64,000 nt of DNA from Pseudomonas sp. Leaf48 (GTDB lineage Bacteria; Pseudomonadota; Gammaproteobacteria; Pseudomonadales; Pseudomonadaceae): positions 62,001 through 126,000 of the forward strand of contig NZ_LMLH01000003.1 of NCBI RefSeq assembly GCF_001421885.1. Reading direction: 5' to 3'. Both the position numbers and the translations under genes were made by a program. The notes beneath the pieces were generated by a model. That model saw only the letters and a program-made list of their open reading frames with translations, was not told the DNA's origin and did not search any database. How positions within the stretch are numbered: position 1 is the stretch's first letter; each line of letters opens with the position of its first letter. Positions 18,227 to 27,711 of this stretch are shown here, one piece after another.

Positions 18227-18997
18227 TCAGCGCATCAACCAGCCACCCGCCACATCCACAACTTGGCCCGTGATGAAGTCGCTGTCGTTTGAAGTCAAAA
18301 AGCATGCTGCTTTAGCTACCTCAAGTGGCGTTCCAAGACGGCCCAACGGAGTCTCATCAACGACTGCCTGGTTCGCTTGCGCAGAAACGGTTTTTAGAAG
18401 CGGCGTTTCGATGCGTCCCGGAGCCAGTGCGTTTGCCGTAATGCCATAGGGCCCGAGCTCACCTGCCAGGTGACGGGTAAAACCGATAACTGCGGCTTTA
18501 GTGGCGCTGTAATGCGCCGCGACGATAGGGAGGTAAGCGCTGCCAGCAACGGAAGACATATTCACTATTCTTCCAAAACGGCGTTCGACCATCACTGGTG
18601 CGAGAGCTCTGACCAAGTTGAATGAGCCTGTCAGGTTGATGCCAACGACGCGATCCCATTCCTGAGGATCCATTTCCCAAATCGGCGCTGGTGCGCCCTC
18701 ATGTTTGGGTGAAATACCTGCATTGTTAATCAAGGTGTCGATCGGGCCGAGTTGCTCACTAAGCTCAAGACAGGCTCGACTGCATTGAGCGAAATCTGAC
18801 ACGTCAGCTTTAGCCCAAGCCACCAAATGTCCGGCAGCACTAAGTTGCCGGGAAAGCTCGAAAACTGACTGTTCGTCGAAATCTACCAAGGCAACCCGCG
18901 CGCCCTCCTCGCAGTACAGCCGGGCAATTGAGGCACCGATGCCCCCTCCTGCCCCGGTAATGAGAACTGTGCGTCCTGAATGTCGAAGATTCGTCAT
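18227..18997 (-). CDS. SDR family oxidoreductase
   Basis: A 256-residue classical SDR: TGAGGGIG near residues 14-21, NNAG near 90, a Ser...Tyr-xxx-Lys set (SSVAGS...YSATK), and Asp after strand 2 favouring NAD. I start it at ATG18997, which has GGGGAA upstream; the longer frame to 19030 begins in non-family sequence. First gene of the SDR, GldA-like, cyclase operon. Its promoter region carries two LacI-type palindromes. Confidence 0.88.
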   Translation of the reverse strand: MTNLRHSGRTVLITGAGGGIGASIARLYCEEGARVALVDFDEQSVFELSRQLSAAGHLVAWAKADVSDFAQCSRACLELSEQLGPIDTLINNAGISPKHEGAPAPIWEMDPQEWDRVVGINLTGSFNLVRALAPVMVERRFGRIVNMSSVAGSAYLPIVAAHYSATKAAVIGFTRHLAGELGPYGITANALAPGRIETPLLKTVSAQANQAVVDETPLGRLGTPLEVAKAACFLTSNDSDFITGQVVDVAGGWLMR

Positions 18998-19263
18998 GCC
19001 AAATTCCCCGCGCTGAAAAAACATAAACAAGACGCGGTGATGCTCACGCGCGTCCGATGCCGCGTTGGCTCACCGAAAATTTCGGGCTCATGTAAGCGGA
19101 TGGTGTTAGGAGATTTGCGTGGCGAAGCCAGTGCCCCCGTGCCGGAGCGGTCGGTGACTTTAGATAAGAGAGTGACAAGGGCTGCCGGCGTGGTTGACCG
19201 AGCGAAGGCTAATGATGCAGCGACCATTATGATCTCCAGACTTGCCTAGAAAAACGGCAAATA

Positions 19264-19374
19264 TGAATCGTTTCATTATCACAGTTTGCGGCCATGAGCC
19301 AACAAAATCCATGATCTATTCACGACTCTACTTTTTGTATTTATTCTCGAAAGAGATATTTATGAAGCGCTTCA
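19264..19374. promoter_or_regulatory. Two LacI/GalR-type operators 99 bp apart
   Basis: TGAATCGTTTCA at 19264-19275 (one mismatch from a palindrome) and TGAAGCGCTTCA at 19363-19374 (perfect). Both have the central CG typical of LacI-family sites. They lie about 270-380 bp upstream of the SDR start. The rest of 18998-19651 shows no gene I can support. Confidence 0.5.
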
Positions 19375-19651
19375 TTTTTATTCGGATATTTGACCGCTGT
19401 CAAGCGTCTGCACGGTCACTGCCCCCGCAAGGAGCGCCAGTAGCTCCTACGAAACGCAGTCATGAGCATCTGGGCCAATCATATTGAGGATGTGGAAAAC
19501 ACCGGCGCACTAAGCCTCTGAGGCACTGGCTCCTTTGGCTGATGCACGGAATACGGGCGCAGTGCCCACGCCTGGAAGTCGATGATCAAGTGAGATGAAT
19601 ACGCGATGCATATGCTAGGTATCGACTAGCCGCGCGGGCTTCGCTCACGGG

Positions 19652-20590
19652 TCAGGCAGAGTGAATGCCTTCCGCAGAATGCTGTTCCCATGGTGGGCAT
19701 GGTGACCAAGCCTCCACGAGCTTATCGATGAAGAGTCGAATTTTTGGAGATAGGTGCCGCTTGCTAGGGTAAATCACCCGAATAGGCTCTGCGGCCTCCG
19801 CGTACTCCGCGAGCAGTTGGACGAGCTTTCCGCTGCGCAAGTCGTCGTTAACCACGTAGGAAGGCAGGGTCGCTATACCCAAACCAGCGACAGCTGACTG
19901 GTGCAGTGACTCAGCACTGTCCATCTGCAGCCTTCCGCCATGAGTAACGGACAAAGAGCTACCATTCACGCGAAAATTCCAAGGAAGCAACCTCCCACCG
20001 CTCACGAAATGCAGGCACTGGTGCTCGGATAAATCCTCCGGCGTTTTAGGCTCGGCATGCTCAGCCAAATATTTGGGGGAAGCGCAGGTAATCATTTGTT
20101 GGTAGGCCACAGTGCGCGTTAACAACCGAGAATCTTCCTTCGGTGGCCCGATGCGCATGGCCAAATCAAATCCCTCATCGATCAGATCGACCAGCCTGTC
20201 AGAAAAGGTGATATCCACGCTCAGGGAGGGCCAATCCTTAAGGCAGCACTCAATGTGCTGAAGGACATGAAGTCTGCCCAGCGCAACCGGCAGACTCATC
20301 CGCAGTCGCCCACTAGGTGTCGAACGACGAAACGCAAGGGCATCCTCCACGTCGTCCAGATCCTGAAGAACGCCCACACAGCGCTCATACAGAACCTGGC
20401 CGTCATCCGTCATGCTTAAACTGCGCGTAGTGCGATTCAGTAAACGTACCTGTAAACGAGCCTCGAGCCTGACTATCGACTTTCCCACTGCAGAGCGCGT
20501 AAGGCCAAGCTGTTTTGCCGCCGCAGTGAAGCTTCCAGCGTTTACCGAGCTCACAAACGCGGCAATATCATTCAGGTTATGGAGTTCCAT
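19652..20590 (-). CDS. LysR family regulator
   Basis: A 312-residue LysR-type regulator of the CrgA group: winged helix at 1-62 (SFTAAAKQLGLTRSAVGKSIVRLEARL), effector domain from about 92. Divergent from the esterase gene with a 121-bp spacer that carries two inverted repeats, the usual layout of a LysR activator and its target. Confidence 0.92.
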   Translation of the reverse strand: MELHNLNDIAAFVSSVNAGSFTAAAKQLGLTRSAVGKSIVRLEARLQVRLLNRTTRSLSMTDDGQVLYERCVGVLQDLDDVEDALAFRRSTPSGRLRMSLPVALGRLHVLQHIECCLKDWPSLSVDITFSDRLVDLIDEGFDLAMRIGPPKEDSRLLTRTVAYQQMITCASPKYLAEHAEPKTPEDLSEHQCLHFVSGGRLLPWNFRVNGSSLSVTHGGRLQMDSAESLHQSAVAGLGIATLPSYVVNDDLRSGKLVQLLAEYAEAAEPIRVIYPSKRHLSPKIRLFIDKLVEAWSPCPPWEQHSAEGIHSA

Positions 20591-20635
20591 ACGGCCTCGG
20601 TGGTCTCAACGTTCGGGCGGCTTAGCACCTGTTAT

Positions 20636-20669
20636 GGGGAACCCTATTCCCCAATACTAAGCATAGTAT
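20636..20669. promoter_or_regulatory. Operator region between LysR and esterase genes
   Basis: Two adjacent inverted repeats: GGGGAA-CCCTA-TTCCCC (20636-20652) and ATACTA-AGCA-TAGTAT (20654-20669). LysR proteins bind interrupted dyads of this kind between divergent genes. Confidence 0.55.
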
Positions 20670-20711
20670 CTCAATTAGCTAATCCACTCCCAACGATCAA
20701 TTGAGGTCATT

Positions 20712-21638
20712 ATGAACACTAAAGTCCAAGCAGCCGTCCAAACCTGGGCCAACAGCCTGAGCGATCTGGTACCCGTTCTTAAGGGAATCGATACCACTAC
20801 AAAAATGAGCGACATCCGCGACTCCTACGCAAAAATGCTCGCGCAAAATCCTGCGCCTGCTGGCGTCAAATTCGAAGCAGTCGACATGGGTGGCGTACCC
20901 GGCACACTGGTTACTCCGGACGAGATCAAAACCGACGCGGTCGTGATGTACATCCACGGCGGCGCCTACATTGTAGGACGTCCAGACGGCTACCACGGTA
21001 TCGGCGGCAACTACGCGAAAATGCTCGGTGCTCGTGTGTACATGCCGGACTACCGCCTTGCCCCTGAGCACAAGTTCCCAGCCTCTATTGACGACACACT
21101 GCGCGCCTACGAGTGGCTGCTTGAGCAGAAGATCCCAGCTAACAAGATCGCATTCTCTGGCGAGTCAGCCGGCGGCGCGATGGTTGTCAGCGTGATGGTG
21201 GCTGCGAAATCCAAAGGGCTTCCACTGCCTGCAGTTGGTTCGTCCATCTCGCCATGGGCAAACCTTGAACACACCGGTGCCTCCATGAGCAATCGTGAAG
21301 GTCTGGATCCTCTGAACTCCAAGCCTGTCTTGGACATCCTCGCCAGAGCATTCCTGGGCGACACATTGGCCAATCATCCTCTGGCCTCACCTGTGTTCGC
21401 GGACGTCACCGGTCTTCCACCAATCTTGGTGCAGATCGGCGAGAACGAGCTGATGTTGAGTGATGCAATGCGCCTTGCAACTCACTTGGCTGATAACCGA
21501 GTTCGCGTGAACCTGGAAGTTTGGCCAGCAATGTTCCACGCCTGGCACTTCTACGCCACCATGCTGCCAGAAGGTCAGCAGGCGATGGAGAGCTCCGTGC
21601 GCTTCATTGAGGCTGGCTTGGCCGACGCTAACCGCTAA
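20712..21638 (+). CDS. Alpha/beta hydrolase, HSL family esterase
   Basis: A 308-residue esterase of the hormone-sensitive-lipase group. The oxyanion-hole motif HGGAY starts at residue 82, the nucleophile elbow is GESAGG (Ser152), an acid lies near IGENELML, and the catalytic His is in MFHAWH near 278. No signal peptide, so cytoplasmic. It would cleave short-chain or steryl-type esters. An intrinsic terminator follows. Control by the divergent LysR protein is likely. Confidence 0.9.
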   Translation: MNTKVQAAVQTWANSLSDLVPVLKGIDTTTKMSDIRDSYAKMLAQNPAPAGVKFEAVDMGGVPGTLVTPDEIKTDAVVMYIHGGAYIVGRPDGYHGIGGNYAKMLGARVYMPDYRLAPEHKFPASIDDTLRAYEWLLEQKIPANKIAFSGESAGGAMVVSVMVAAKSKGLPLPAVGSSISPWANLEHTGASMSNREGLDPLNSKPVLDILARAFLGDTLANHPLASPVFADVTGLPPILVQIGENELMLSDAMRLATHLADNRVRVNLEVWPAMFHAWHFYATMLPEGQQAMESSVRFIEAGLADANR

Positions 21639-21648
21639 AACGCAGAAC

Positions 21649-21681
21649 AACCGCGATGGCTTTTCCTGCTGTCGCGGTTTT
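21649..21681 (+). terminator. Intrinsic terminator of the esterase gene
   Basis: AACCGCGA / TCGCGGTT eight-base stem followed by TTTT, 11 nt after the esterase stop. Confidence 0.88.
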
Positions 21682-21908
21682 ACTAATGCTGTTCCACAAA
21701 AGCTTCATCAGGCTAATAAAAAACCTGAGCAAGCGCCCTGCCCAACTCTTGTCACTTACCCCCCCCTTCTTGGCAGGTCATGTCCACTGAACTCAGAACA
21801 TGGTTTTTCCGATGACACGAGACCGCAGCACGATCAATCCCCGAGTCTACCCCGTCGTGCGCTACCTTAGAGCATCATCCGCATCACGGCGCGACCAGGA
21901 ACCATGGA

Positions 21909-22814
21909 ATGAATCGCAAGCAGTTTCTCGAGCAACCGGACGTGCTCGGCCTCATCGAGTGGCTAATCGAAAACCTCCCCACTCTGCCAGTGCATCTGAA
22001 GGTCGCGCGCAGCAGGTTTGTGCGCAAAGCAATCGACTGCAAGGTTCAAGGTATCGAAGCGGTTCAGGCGGAATACCAGTGGGGCGGGAATTGGGAGACG
22101 GTCAAGGCGGAGCTGCGCCGGCTGCGCATTCGCTTACGTTTGGCGGTTCGGGCCCGCGATGAGTTCGCCACGCATGGAGCCTGCGAAGCGATCCTAGCGT
22201 GGGGAAAAGTCGATGGCGCCGTCGGATTTCTCAAGAATCAAATGCACGACAAGAACTTGATGAATTACCTAAAGCAGTGCCAGGCGCTTCTCGCGCTGGA
22301 CCGCAAGCAGCAGCTCAACCCCCTCACCAAGCAGAACATCCTAAGATTCGACTCGGGCATGACTAAGATCCATGCCCTGCTCGACACCACTGGCTCTCCA
22401 ATCTATGACGGCCGGGTCGGTGCCGCCATCGCGCTGCTCTACTGCCTGTAACGCCAAGGCACCGGCACCACTGCGCCGCAGGTAGTGGACTTCGCCTGGG
22501 GGCCAGGGATCGGCGACCAGATTCGAAACCCAAAACACTTAAAGCCTGGGTACAACGGTACACCGCAACTCTCCACCACCAGTCGGCACCTTTGGGCACG
22601 GCGTCAGCTCCAATTAGGTTGGATCATCCGCGCGGTACTAGAAGGGTCCGAATTATTCGCCAAGCAGCCTCAGCTGGTAGACCGCTGCCACGCCTTTGAA
22701 GCTGGATTGTTCATGATTGGCTATGACCTACGCAGTCTAGTCCCCGACGGCTATACGATCCCAGTGCCGCCCAAGCCTAACTACCGGGTACGTAGGATGA
22801 CCCGAGCGACCTGA
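21909..22814 (+). pseudogene. Conserved hypothetical gene broken by an in-frame stop
   Basis: One reading frame runs from ATG21909 through 180 codons, hits TAA at 22449-22451, and continues open in the same frame for about 120 more codons. Both halves look like coding sequence (AIALLYCL before the stop, DFAWGPGIGDQIRNPKHL after it). The simplest reading is a ~301-residue protein of unknown function split by a point nonsense mutation. Sequencing error or two separate proteins cannot be excluded. No function recognised. Confidence 0.6.
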
Positions 22815-23023
22815 GATAAACAAGCTGATGGTTGACCTGTATGTAGTTCTCAATACACAGGAAAATAGTCTTAAACACTCAAAAACGTCAGGACCTGAAG
22901 AGAAAGACTAATCAACATTGATAAAGAGACCACGCGTGAGCGCCAAAGCCTGCGTCCGCCCACGCGGAAGCCATGAGGATTCCACCCAGAGCCAGTCGTT
23001 TTGTGGGGGTAAAAACGACCAAA

Positions 23024-23062
23024 CATAAAAAAGGGTAGCAAGATAAAATCTCGCAACCCTTT
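23024..23062 (-). terminator. Terminator downstream of the tRNA-Pro position
   Basis: On the minus strand, a long stem (AAAGGGT...GCGAGA / TCTTGC...ACCCTTT) followed by a T-run, 9 nt after the tRNA CCA end. It looks like the original tRNA terminator left on the chromosome side. Confidence 0.75.
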
Positions 23063-23070
23063 GAATTATA

Positions 23071-23118
23071 TGGTCGGGACGGAGTGATTCGAACACTCGA
23101 CCCCTAGCACCCCATGCT
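23071..23118 (-). other. Attachment site: 3' part of tRNA-Pro(GGG)
   Basis: On the minus strand this reads as the anticodon loop (ATGGGGT, anticodon GGG), the 3' anticodon stem, variable loop, T-arm (GTTCGAATC) and acceptor end GTCCCGACCA. The D-arm and 5' acceptor half are absent upstream. A 3' tRNA fragment of this kind is the classic remnant left when a phage or island integrates at the anticodon loop. Its polarity puts the element to the right. The intact tRNA should lie beyond the window. Confidence 0.8.
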
Positions 23119-23324
23119 GGGGACTAAACAACCATAACATATTGTTTTTAAACGAATATTTATCCTATTCAGGGTGGCAAAACATCCGTTTTTTTGTGCT
23201 TATGCAAACGGTAAACCGTGGCCTGTAGCGGTGGTTTTGCGCATAGCCCTGCTCCGGCGTCCTGCCAACCAAACATCACTCCTCATCCCCACTGCTACGC
23301 TGAAAACTCCACGGAGGATTCGCG

Positions 23325-23534
23325 ATGCCAAACTCTGACCTGCTCCCTTCCCTGCTGTTCAAGATCAACGAAAACCAGCTTGCCCTTGAAGCCGCTATCC
23401 TGGAGCTTTCGAGCTGGGTCGAGCAGCGCGGATCGGCCGATGTCGCCGACAATGTGCGCGGCGCCCTTGAAGCTATCGACAAGAATGAGGAATTTATCAA
23501 GATGACGCTCGCGGTGATGATGGCGCCGGAGTGA
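23325..23534 (+). CDS. Small conserved prophage-edge protein
   Basis: A 69-residue acidic, helical protein with GGAGG well placed before the ATG. I recognise the sequence type as a hypothetical protein commonly seen near Pseudomonas prophage ends, but no function is known. It lies between the attachment site and the first MITE-like element. Its stop is 12 nt from that element, and it would be convergent with the Dam gene if the cargo cassette were removed. Confidence 0.7.
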   Translation: MPNSDLLPSLLFKINENQLALEAAILELSSWVEQRGSADVADNVRGALEAIDKNEEFIKMTLAVMMAPE

Positions 23535-23545
23535 CCGCTACCGGC

Positions 23546-23724
23546 CGATTCTGTTGAAATAGTCGGTTTTCTCAACCGCTCGAATATTGACGGGTAAAAA
23601 CACATTTTTTGCCCGCTGCTACGTAAAATCCGAGTCTGGACACCTCTGCTGAAAGCAAGAAATTCAATCTCAGACGCGTACTTTTCTGTCGTGAGAACCA
23701 AGCCGTACTTTTTCAACAGAATCG
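23546..23724. mobile_element. MITE-like element, left copy
   Basis: 179 bp bounded by inverted ends CGATTCTGTTGAAAWAGT, with no coding capacity. Its reverse complement aligns at very roughly 70% identity over its length with 34661-34840. Outer bases GGC/GCC extend the terminal repeat at this copy. The space from here to 24068 holds no gene. Confidence 0.75.
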
Positions 23725-24068
23725 GCCAGAAGCTGACGTTCGATTTTTTTGGGAACCTCAAAGTCCTTTGATGAAAACACTAGATGTCGCAGTGGTTCCG
23801 CGGCCAGTTTGACCAATCACTTTCGGATTGAGCCTTTTACAACTGGAGAACTAGGCAGCCCCCAAGGCCTCTCGCATAAAAGCGAAGCCCGGCGACCGCT
23901 CACGTGCTTTTTAGTGCTCCTGATCAGCCATATTGCGTGGATTTTCGACGTCCTCGATGCTCCTCACGATATGCACTCCTCCGTCCATCTCTAGAAATTC
24001 CGTCCCAGCAGGCAAAACTGCGCCGGTGCGTGGACATTAATCAGCTAATGTCCGTGGTCCCGACGCAC

Positions 24069-24132
24069 CGTCCCAATATGCTAATAAACTGTCCCGCCGC
24101 GCCCATAGTCTCGTGCCCGAGATATCTACTAT
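24069..24132 (+). promoter_or_regulatory. AraC-type activator site and promoter of the TauD operon
   Basis: Direct repeats CGTCCCAATATGC (24069) and TGTCCCGCCGCGC (24090), exactly 21 bp apart. They are followed 24 nt later by a -10-like TACTAT (24127-24132) with no clear -35. The same arrangement recurs at three other promoters of this cassette. Confidence 0.65.
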
Positions 24133-24224
24133 AGGACCAGTACCTCTGCCATCAGCGGGGGCCTGTTACCTATACCGGATGCACATCTTGCGCATCGCCG
24201 TACAAGCACGGATTGGAGACAACA

Positions 24225-25187
24225 ATGACAAAAATCGCCGACATCCAAAACACCCCTTCACCAGCATCGCCCTCGGCACCGGCCATCATCCGGTCGTCGG
24301 TGCGACAGCATTCGATCAAGGTAGAGCTTTGCACACCCGCCATCGGCGCCGAGCTCAGCAACGTCAGCCTTGTCGACGCTGCCCAAGATCCAGAACTGAT
24401 CGCGCAAATCCGGGAGCTGTGGCTCAAGCACAAAGTGTTGTTCTTTCGCGACCAGAACATCACCCCAATGGAGCAACAGCACTTCGCCGCGCAATTCAGC
24501 GAACTGGAAGCCCATCCCTTGGCGCCGAGCCATCCGGAGGCGGACAAGCTGCTGATGCTGTACCGCAATCTCGATCCGAGCAAGCCCAAGAGCTATGTGG
24601 AAAAGGCTAGTCGCGAAAACCTCTGGCATGCCGATGTCACCTACAAGCAGGCGCCGCCCCGCGGTGCGGTATTGCGCTGCGAACTGGGTCCGGAGACCGG
24701 CGGCGATACGCTGTTTTCCAACATGGTGATGGCCTACGAAAAGCTGCCCGAAGGCATCAAGCAACGGATCGATGGCTTGTATGCCAAACACGGTGCCGAG
24801 CAGACCTTTGGCGCCCAGTTGCCACGCGAAGAACGTCACGCGATGGCCCTGAAGACCCCCGGCGCCGAGCATCCGGTAGTGCTTGTGCATCCCGAGACCG
24901 GCGAGAAGGTGCTGTTCGTCAATTCCGCATTCACCACCCATTTCTCGAACTTCTTCAACTTCGAGGACATCCGCTACGGCCAGGACTTCATGCCCGAGGC
25001 TCATCACCTGATGAACTACCTGATCTCCCAGGCCGCCATCCCGGAATACCAGGTTCGCCTGAAGTGGCGCACCAACACCGTTGCCATGTGGGACAACCTG
25101 CAAATCCAGCACTACGCCGTGGCTGACTACGGCAACGCGCCACGGAAGATGCTGCGCGCAACCTTGGCGGGAACCCCGCTGACCTGA
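24225..25187 (+). CDS. TauD/TfdA family Fe(II)/2-oxoglutarate dioxygenase
   Basis: A 320-residue dioxygenase. The iron facial triad is His135-x-Asp137 (LWHADV) and His296 (NLQIQH), with 2-oxoglutarate-binding Arg near 307-311. I start it at ATG24225, with GGAGA upstream; a TTG 12 nt earlier is in frame. The family hydroxylates sulfonates, alkylsulfates, phenoxyacids or related acids. First gene of an operon with a cupin and an acyl-CoA ligase. Transcription probably starts just after 24132 under AraC control. Confidence 0.88.
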   Translation: MTKIADIQNTPSPASPSAPAIIRSSVRQHSIKVELCTPAIGAELSNVSLVDAAQDPELIAQIRELWLKHKVLFFRDQNITPMEQQHFAAQFSELEAHPLAPSHPEADKLLMLYRNLDPSKPKSYVEKASRENLWHADVTYKQAPPRGAVLRCELGPETGGDTLFSNMVMAYEKLPEGIKQRIDGLYAKHGAEQTFGAQLPREERHAMALKTPGAEHPVVLVHPETGEKVLFVNSAFTTHFSNFFNFEDIRYGQDFMPEAHHLMNYLISQAAIPEYQVRLKWRTNTVAMWDNLQIQHYAVADYGNAPRKMLRATLAGTPLT

Positions 25188-25293
25188 CCCTGACTGCAAG
25201 ACAGACAGCCCGGGCACCCGACCATCCGTGATGGTCGGACGATCCCGGTCGCCGAAAAATTCCCGATCACAACAACAATCAACGGAGATACCT

Positions 25294-25773
25294 ATGCTCT
25301 ACGAACACGTCGACACCGCCGTCATCGATGGCGAATCCCTGCCCTGGATTCCGTTTACCCCTTATGCCGATAACGTCCTGCTCAAGTACTTCAAGCTCGA
25401 CCCGATCCGTGGCGAATGGATCGTCATGATGAAGGCGCCGCTGGACATGCAACTGCCCAAGCACCACCACACCGGCACGGTCATGGTCTACACGATCGAA
25501 GGTCAGTGGAAATACAAGGAGCATGACTGGATCGCCGGCCCCGGCAGCATCGTCTACGAGACGGCCGCGTCGACTCACACACCTGAAGTCGTCAGCACGG
25601 GAAGCGCGGACGGGTATTCGCTCATGCTGGTTCAAGTGACGGGCGATCTCGCGTTCTTGGACGGCAACGACAACATCGTCGCGCTGGAAAACTGGAAGAC
25701 CGGGTTGCAACGCTATCTAGCTTATTGCGAGCAGCATGACATCGCGCCGAAAGACCTGACGGCATTCAACTGA
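25294..25773 (+). CDS. Cupin, 2,4'-dihydroxyacetophenone dioxygenase-like
   Basis: A 159-residue single cupin. Metal ligands are visible in LPKHHHTGTVMVYTIEG and the later ASTHTPE. I start it at ATG25294, which has GGAGA 5 nt upstream; the frame opens earlier without family sequence. The family uses non-haem iron to cut a C-C bond next to a ketone. Second gene of the TauD operon. A distant paralogue lies at 12017-12553 in the host chromosome. Confidence 0.78.
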   Translation: MLYEHVDTAVIDGESLPWIPFTPYADNVLLKYFKLDPIRGEWIVMMKAPLDMQLPKHHHTGTVMVYTIEGQWKYKEHDWIAGPGSIVYETAASTHTPEVVSTGSADGYSLMLVQVTGDLAFLDGNDNIVALENWKTGLQRYLAYCEQHDIAPKDLTAFN

Positions 25774-25955
25774 CCCGGATTTCACGGGAAAACCCGGCGC
25801 CTCTGGTTCAAGGGGCGACCGGGCCAGTTACCGGTTAGCAATCATTCAGGGGAGGGAAACAGGCTGTGTCGGGTCGCGGTCTTGACGCGAAATCTGACCC
25901 GGGCCTGGCCGCCTGCTCGCTCCCCCGATCACAGACAAGCGAACGGAGCGATGCC

Positions 25956-27605
25956 ATGAAAGGCCTGATGATGCAAAAGCAGCTTTTGATTTCCTCACTC
26001 ATTGAACATGCCGACCGCCATCACGGTGATACGCAGATCGTATCCCGTCGGGTGGAGGGCGATATCCATCGCTACACCTTCCGAGACTGCCACCATCGCG
26101 CGCGCCAGTTGGCCAGCGCACTCACCCGCCTGGGCGTCAAGCCTTCCGAACGGATCGGCACACTGGCCTGGAATGGCTATCGGCACCTGGAGTTGTACTA
26201 CGGCGTTGCCGGCATGGGTGCCATTGTGCATACCATCAACCCTCGCCTGCATGAAGACCAGGTCGCCTACATCGCCAATCACGCCGAAGACCAGTACATC
26301 TTCTTCGACTTGACCTTCTTGCCACTGATCAAGGCCATCGCCGGGCGCTGCAATGGGGTCAAGGCGTTCATCGCCATGACTGATCAGGCGCACATGCCCA
26401 AGGATGCCGGTATCGACAACTTGCTGTGCTATGAAGACCTGCTTCAACAGGGAGCCTGCGACTACGCCTGGCCGGTTTTCGACGAGGATGCCGCCAGTAC
26501 GCTCTGCTACACCTCTGGTACGACGGGCAACCCTAAAGGGGTTTTGTACAGTCATCGCTCGTCGGTGCTGCACACCTATGCAGCCGCGCTCCCTGACGCC
26601 CTGAATTGTTCGGCGCACGACGTGATCCTGCCCGTTGTGCCGATGTTCCATATCAACGCCTGGGGACTTCCCTACATCGCGTGCATGGTCGGGGCCAAGC
26701 TGGTATTTCCCGGACCGGCCCTGGATGGAGCATCGCTGTTCGAACTGCTCGAAGCCGAGCAGGTGACACTGTCCGCGGGTGTCCCTACCGTGTGGCAAGG
26801 CCTGCTTGGTCATCTGGAAAAAACCGGCCGGCAATTCTCCAGCATGAAACGCAGCATCATTGGTGGCGCGACCTGCCCCCCGTCCATGCTGCACACCTTT
26901 CAGCAAACCTACGGCGTAGCGGTATTGCACGTCTGGGGGATGACGGAACTGAGCCCTATCGGAACCGTCGGCGCCCTGAAGGCCAGGCACCTCGAAATGT
27001 CTCCGGCAGAGCGTTATGCCATGCAATCCAAGCAAGGCCGGGCGGTGTTTGGCGTCGACATGAAGATCGTTGACGCGGACGGCCTGGAGCTGCCTTGGGA
27101 CGGCGCGACCTCGGGTGACCTGATAGTGCGTGGCCCCTGGGTCGTGCGCGACTATTTCAGAAATGAAAGCGACTGTTCGCCGCTGCTCGAACACGCCGGC
27201 CAGACCTGGTTCCCCACCGGCGATGTGGCGACCATCGATGGCGACGGCTTCATGCAGATCACCGATCGCAGCAAGGATGTGATCAAGTCGGGTGGGGAGT
27301 GGATCGGCTCGATCGATCTGGAGAACATTGCCCTGAGCCATCCCTCTGTCGCCCAGGCGGCCTGCATCGCCGCGAAACACGCGAAGTGGGATGAACGGCC
27401 CTTGCTGATCATCGTCAGGAAAGCGCAGGCAGCCCTGACCCGGGAAGATCTGCTGACCTTTTATGACGGCAAGATTGCCAAGTGGTGGACGCCGGATGAT
27501 GTGGTCTTCGTCGACACGATACCACTGGGTGCTACGGGCAAGGTGTTGAAGAACCGCCTGCGCGAGCAGTTCGGCGATCATCTGCTGGTCAAGGCTGCCA
27601 GCTGA
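25956..27605 (+). CDS. Acyl-CoA ligase (AMP-forming, medium/long-chain type)
   Basis: A 549-residue adenylate-forming enzyme. It has the P-loop-like [11 protein letters not shown] (starting near residue 183), WGMTELSP (A5), [29 protein letters not shown] (A7-A8), and the C-terminal catalytic Lys in GATGKVLK. It makes an acyl-CoA from an acid, ATP and CoA. I start it at ATG25956, after GGAG; the frame is open 90 nt earlier. Last gene of the TauD operon, so it probably activates an acid made by the two oxygenases. Confidence 0.9.
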   Translation: MKGLMMQKQLLISSLIEHADRHHGDTQIVSRRVEGDIHRYTFRDCHHRARQLASALTRLGVKPSERIGTLAWNGYRHLELYYGVAGMGAIVHTINPRLHEDQVAYIANHAEDQYIFFDLTFLPLIKAIAGRCNGVKAFIAMTDQAHMPKDAGIDNLLCYEDLLQQGACDYAWPVFDEDAASTLCYTSGTTGNPKGVLYSHRSSVLHTYAAALPDALNCSAHDVILPVVPMFHINAWGLPYIACMVGAKLVFPGPALDGASLFELLEAEQVTLSAGVPTVWQGLLGHLEKTGRQFSSMKRSIIGGATCPPSMLHTFQQTYGVAVLHVWGMTELSPIGTVGALKARHLEMSPAERYAMQSKQGRAVFGVDMKIVDADGLELPWDGATSGDLIVRGPWVVRDYFRNESDCSPLLEHAGQTWFPTGDVATIDGDGFMQITDRSKDVIKSGGEWIGSIDLENIALSHPSVAQAACIAAKHAKWDERPLLIIVRKAQAALTREDLLTFYDGKIAKWWTPDDVVFVDTIPLGATGKVLKNRLREQFGDHLLVKAAS

Positions 27606-27636
27606 GTAACAAGGAACAAATCCAGCCCTGTCCATG

Positions 27637-27693
27637 TGCAAAGGCAGGGCGGACGTTACGGCAGATGCCGGTAGCGTTCGCCCTGCCTTTGCA
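27637..27693. terminator. Long hairpin between convergent genes
   Basis: Fifteen-base perfect stem TGCAAAGGCAGGGCG / CGCCCTGCCTTTGCA with an inner partial stem. It sits between the convergent ligase and hydrolase genes and probably ends both transcripts. Confidence 0.75.
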
Positions 27694-27711
27694 TTACCGC
27701 TATCAAGGGGT

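Noticed and set aside
18980..19249. 89-aa plus-strand ORF in the 650-bp gap upstream of the SDR
   Set aside because: No ribosome-binding site, no family resemblance, and it begins inside the SDR 5' end.
25995..27641. A 548-codon minus-strand frame opposite the acyl-CoA ligase
   Set aside because: It mirrors a clear AMP-ligase with all motifs; composition is that of an antisense frame.
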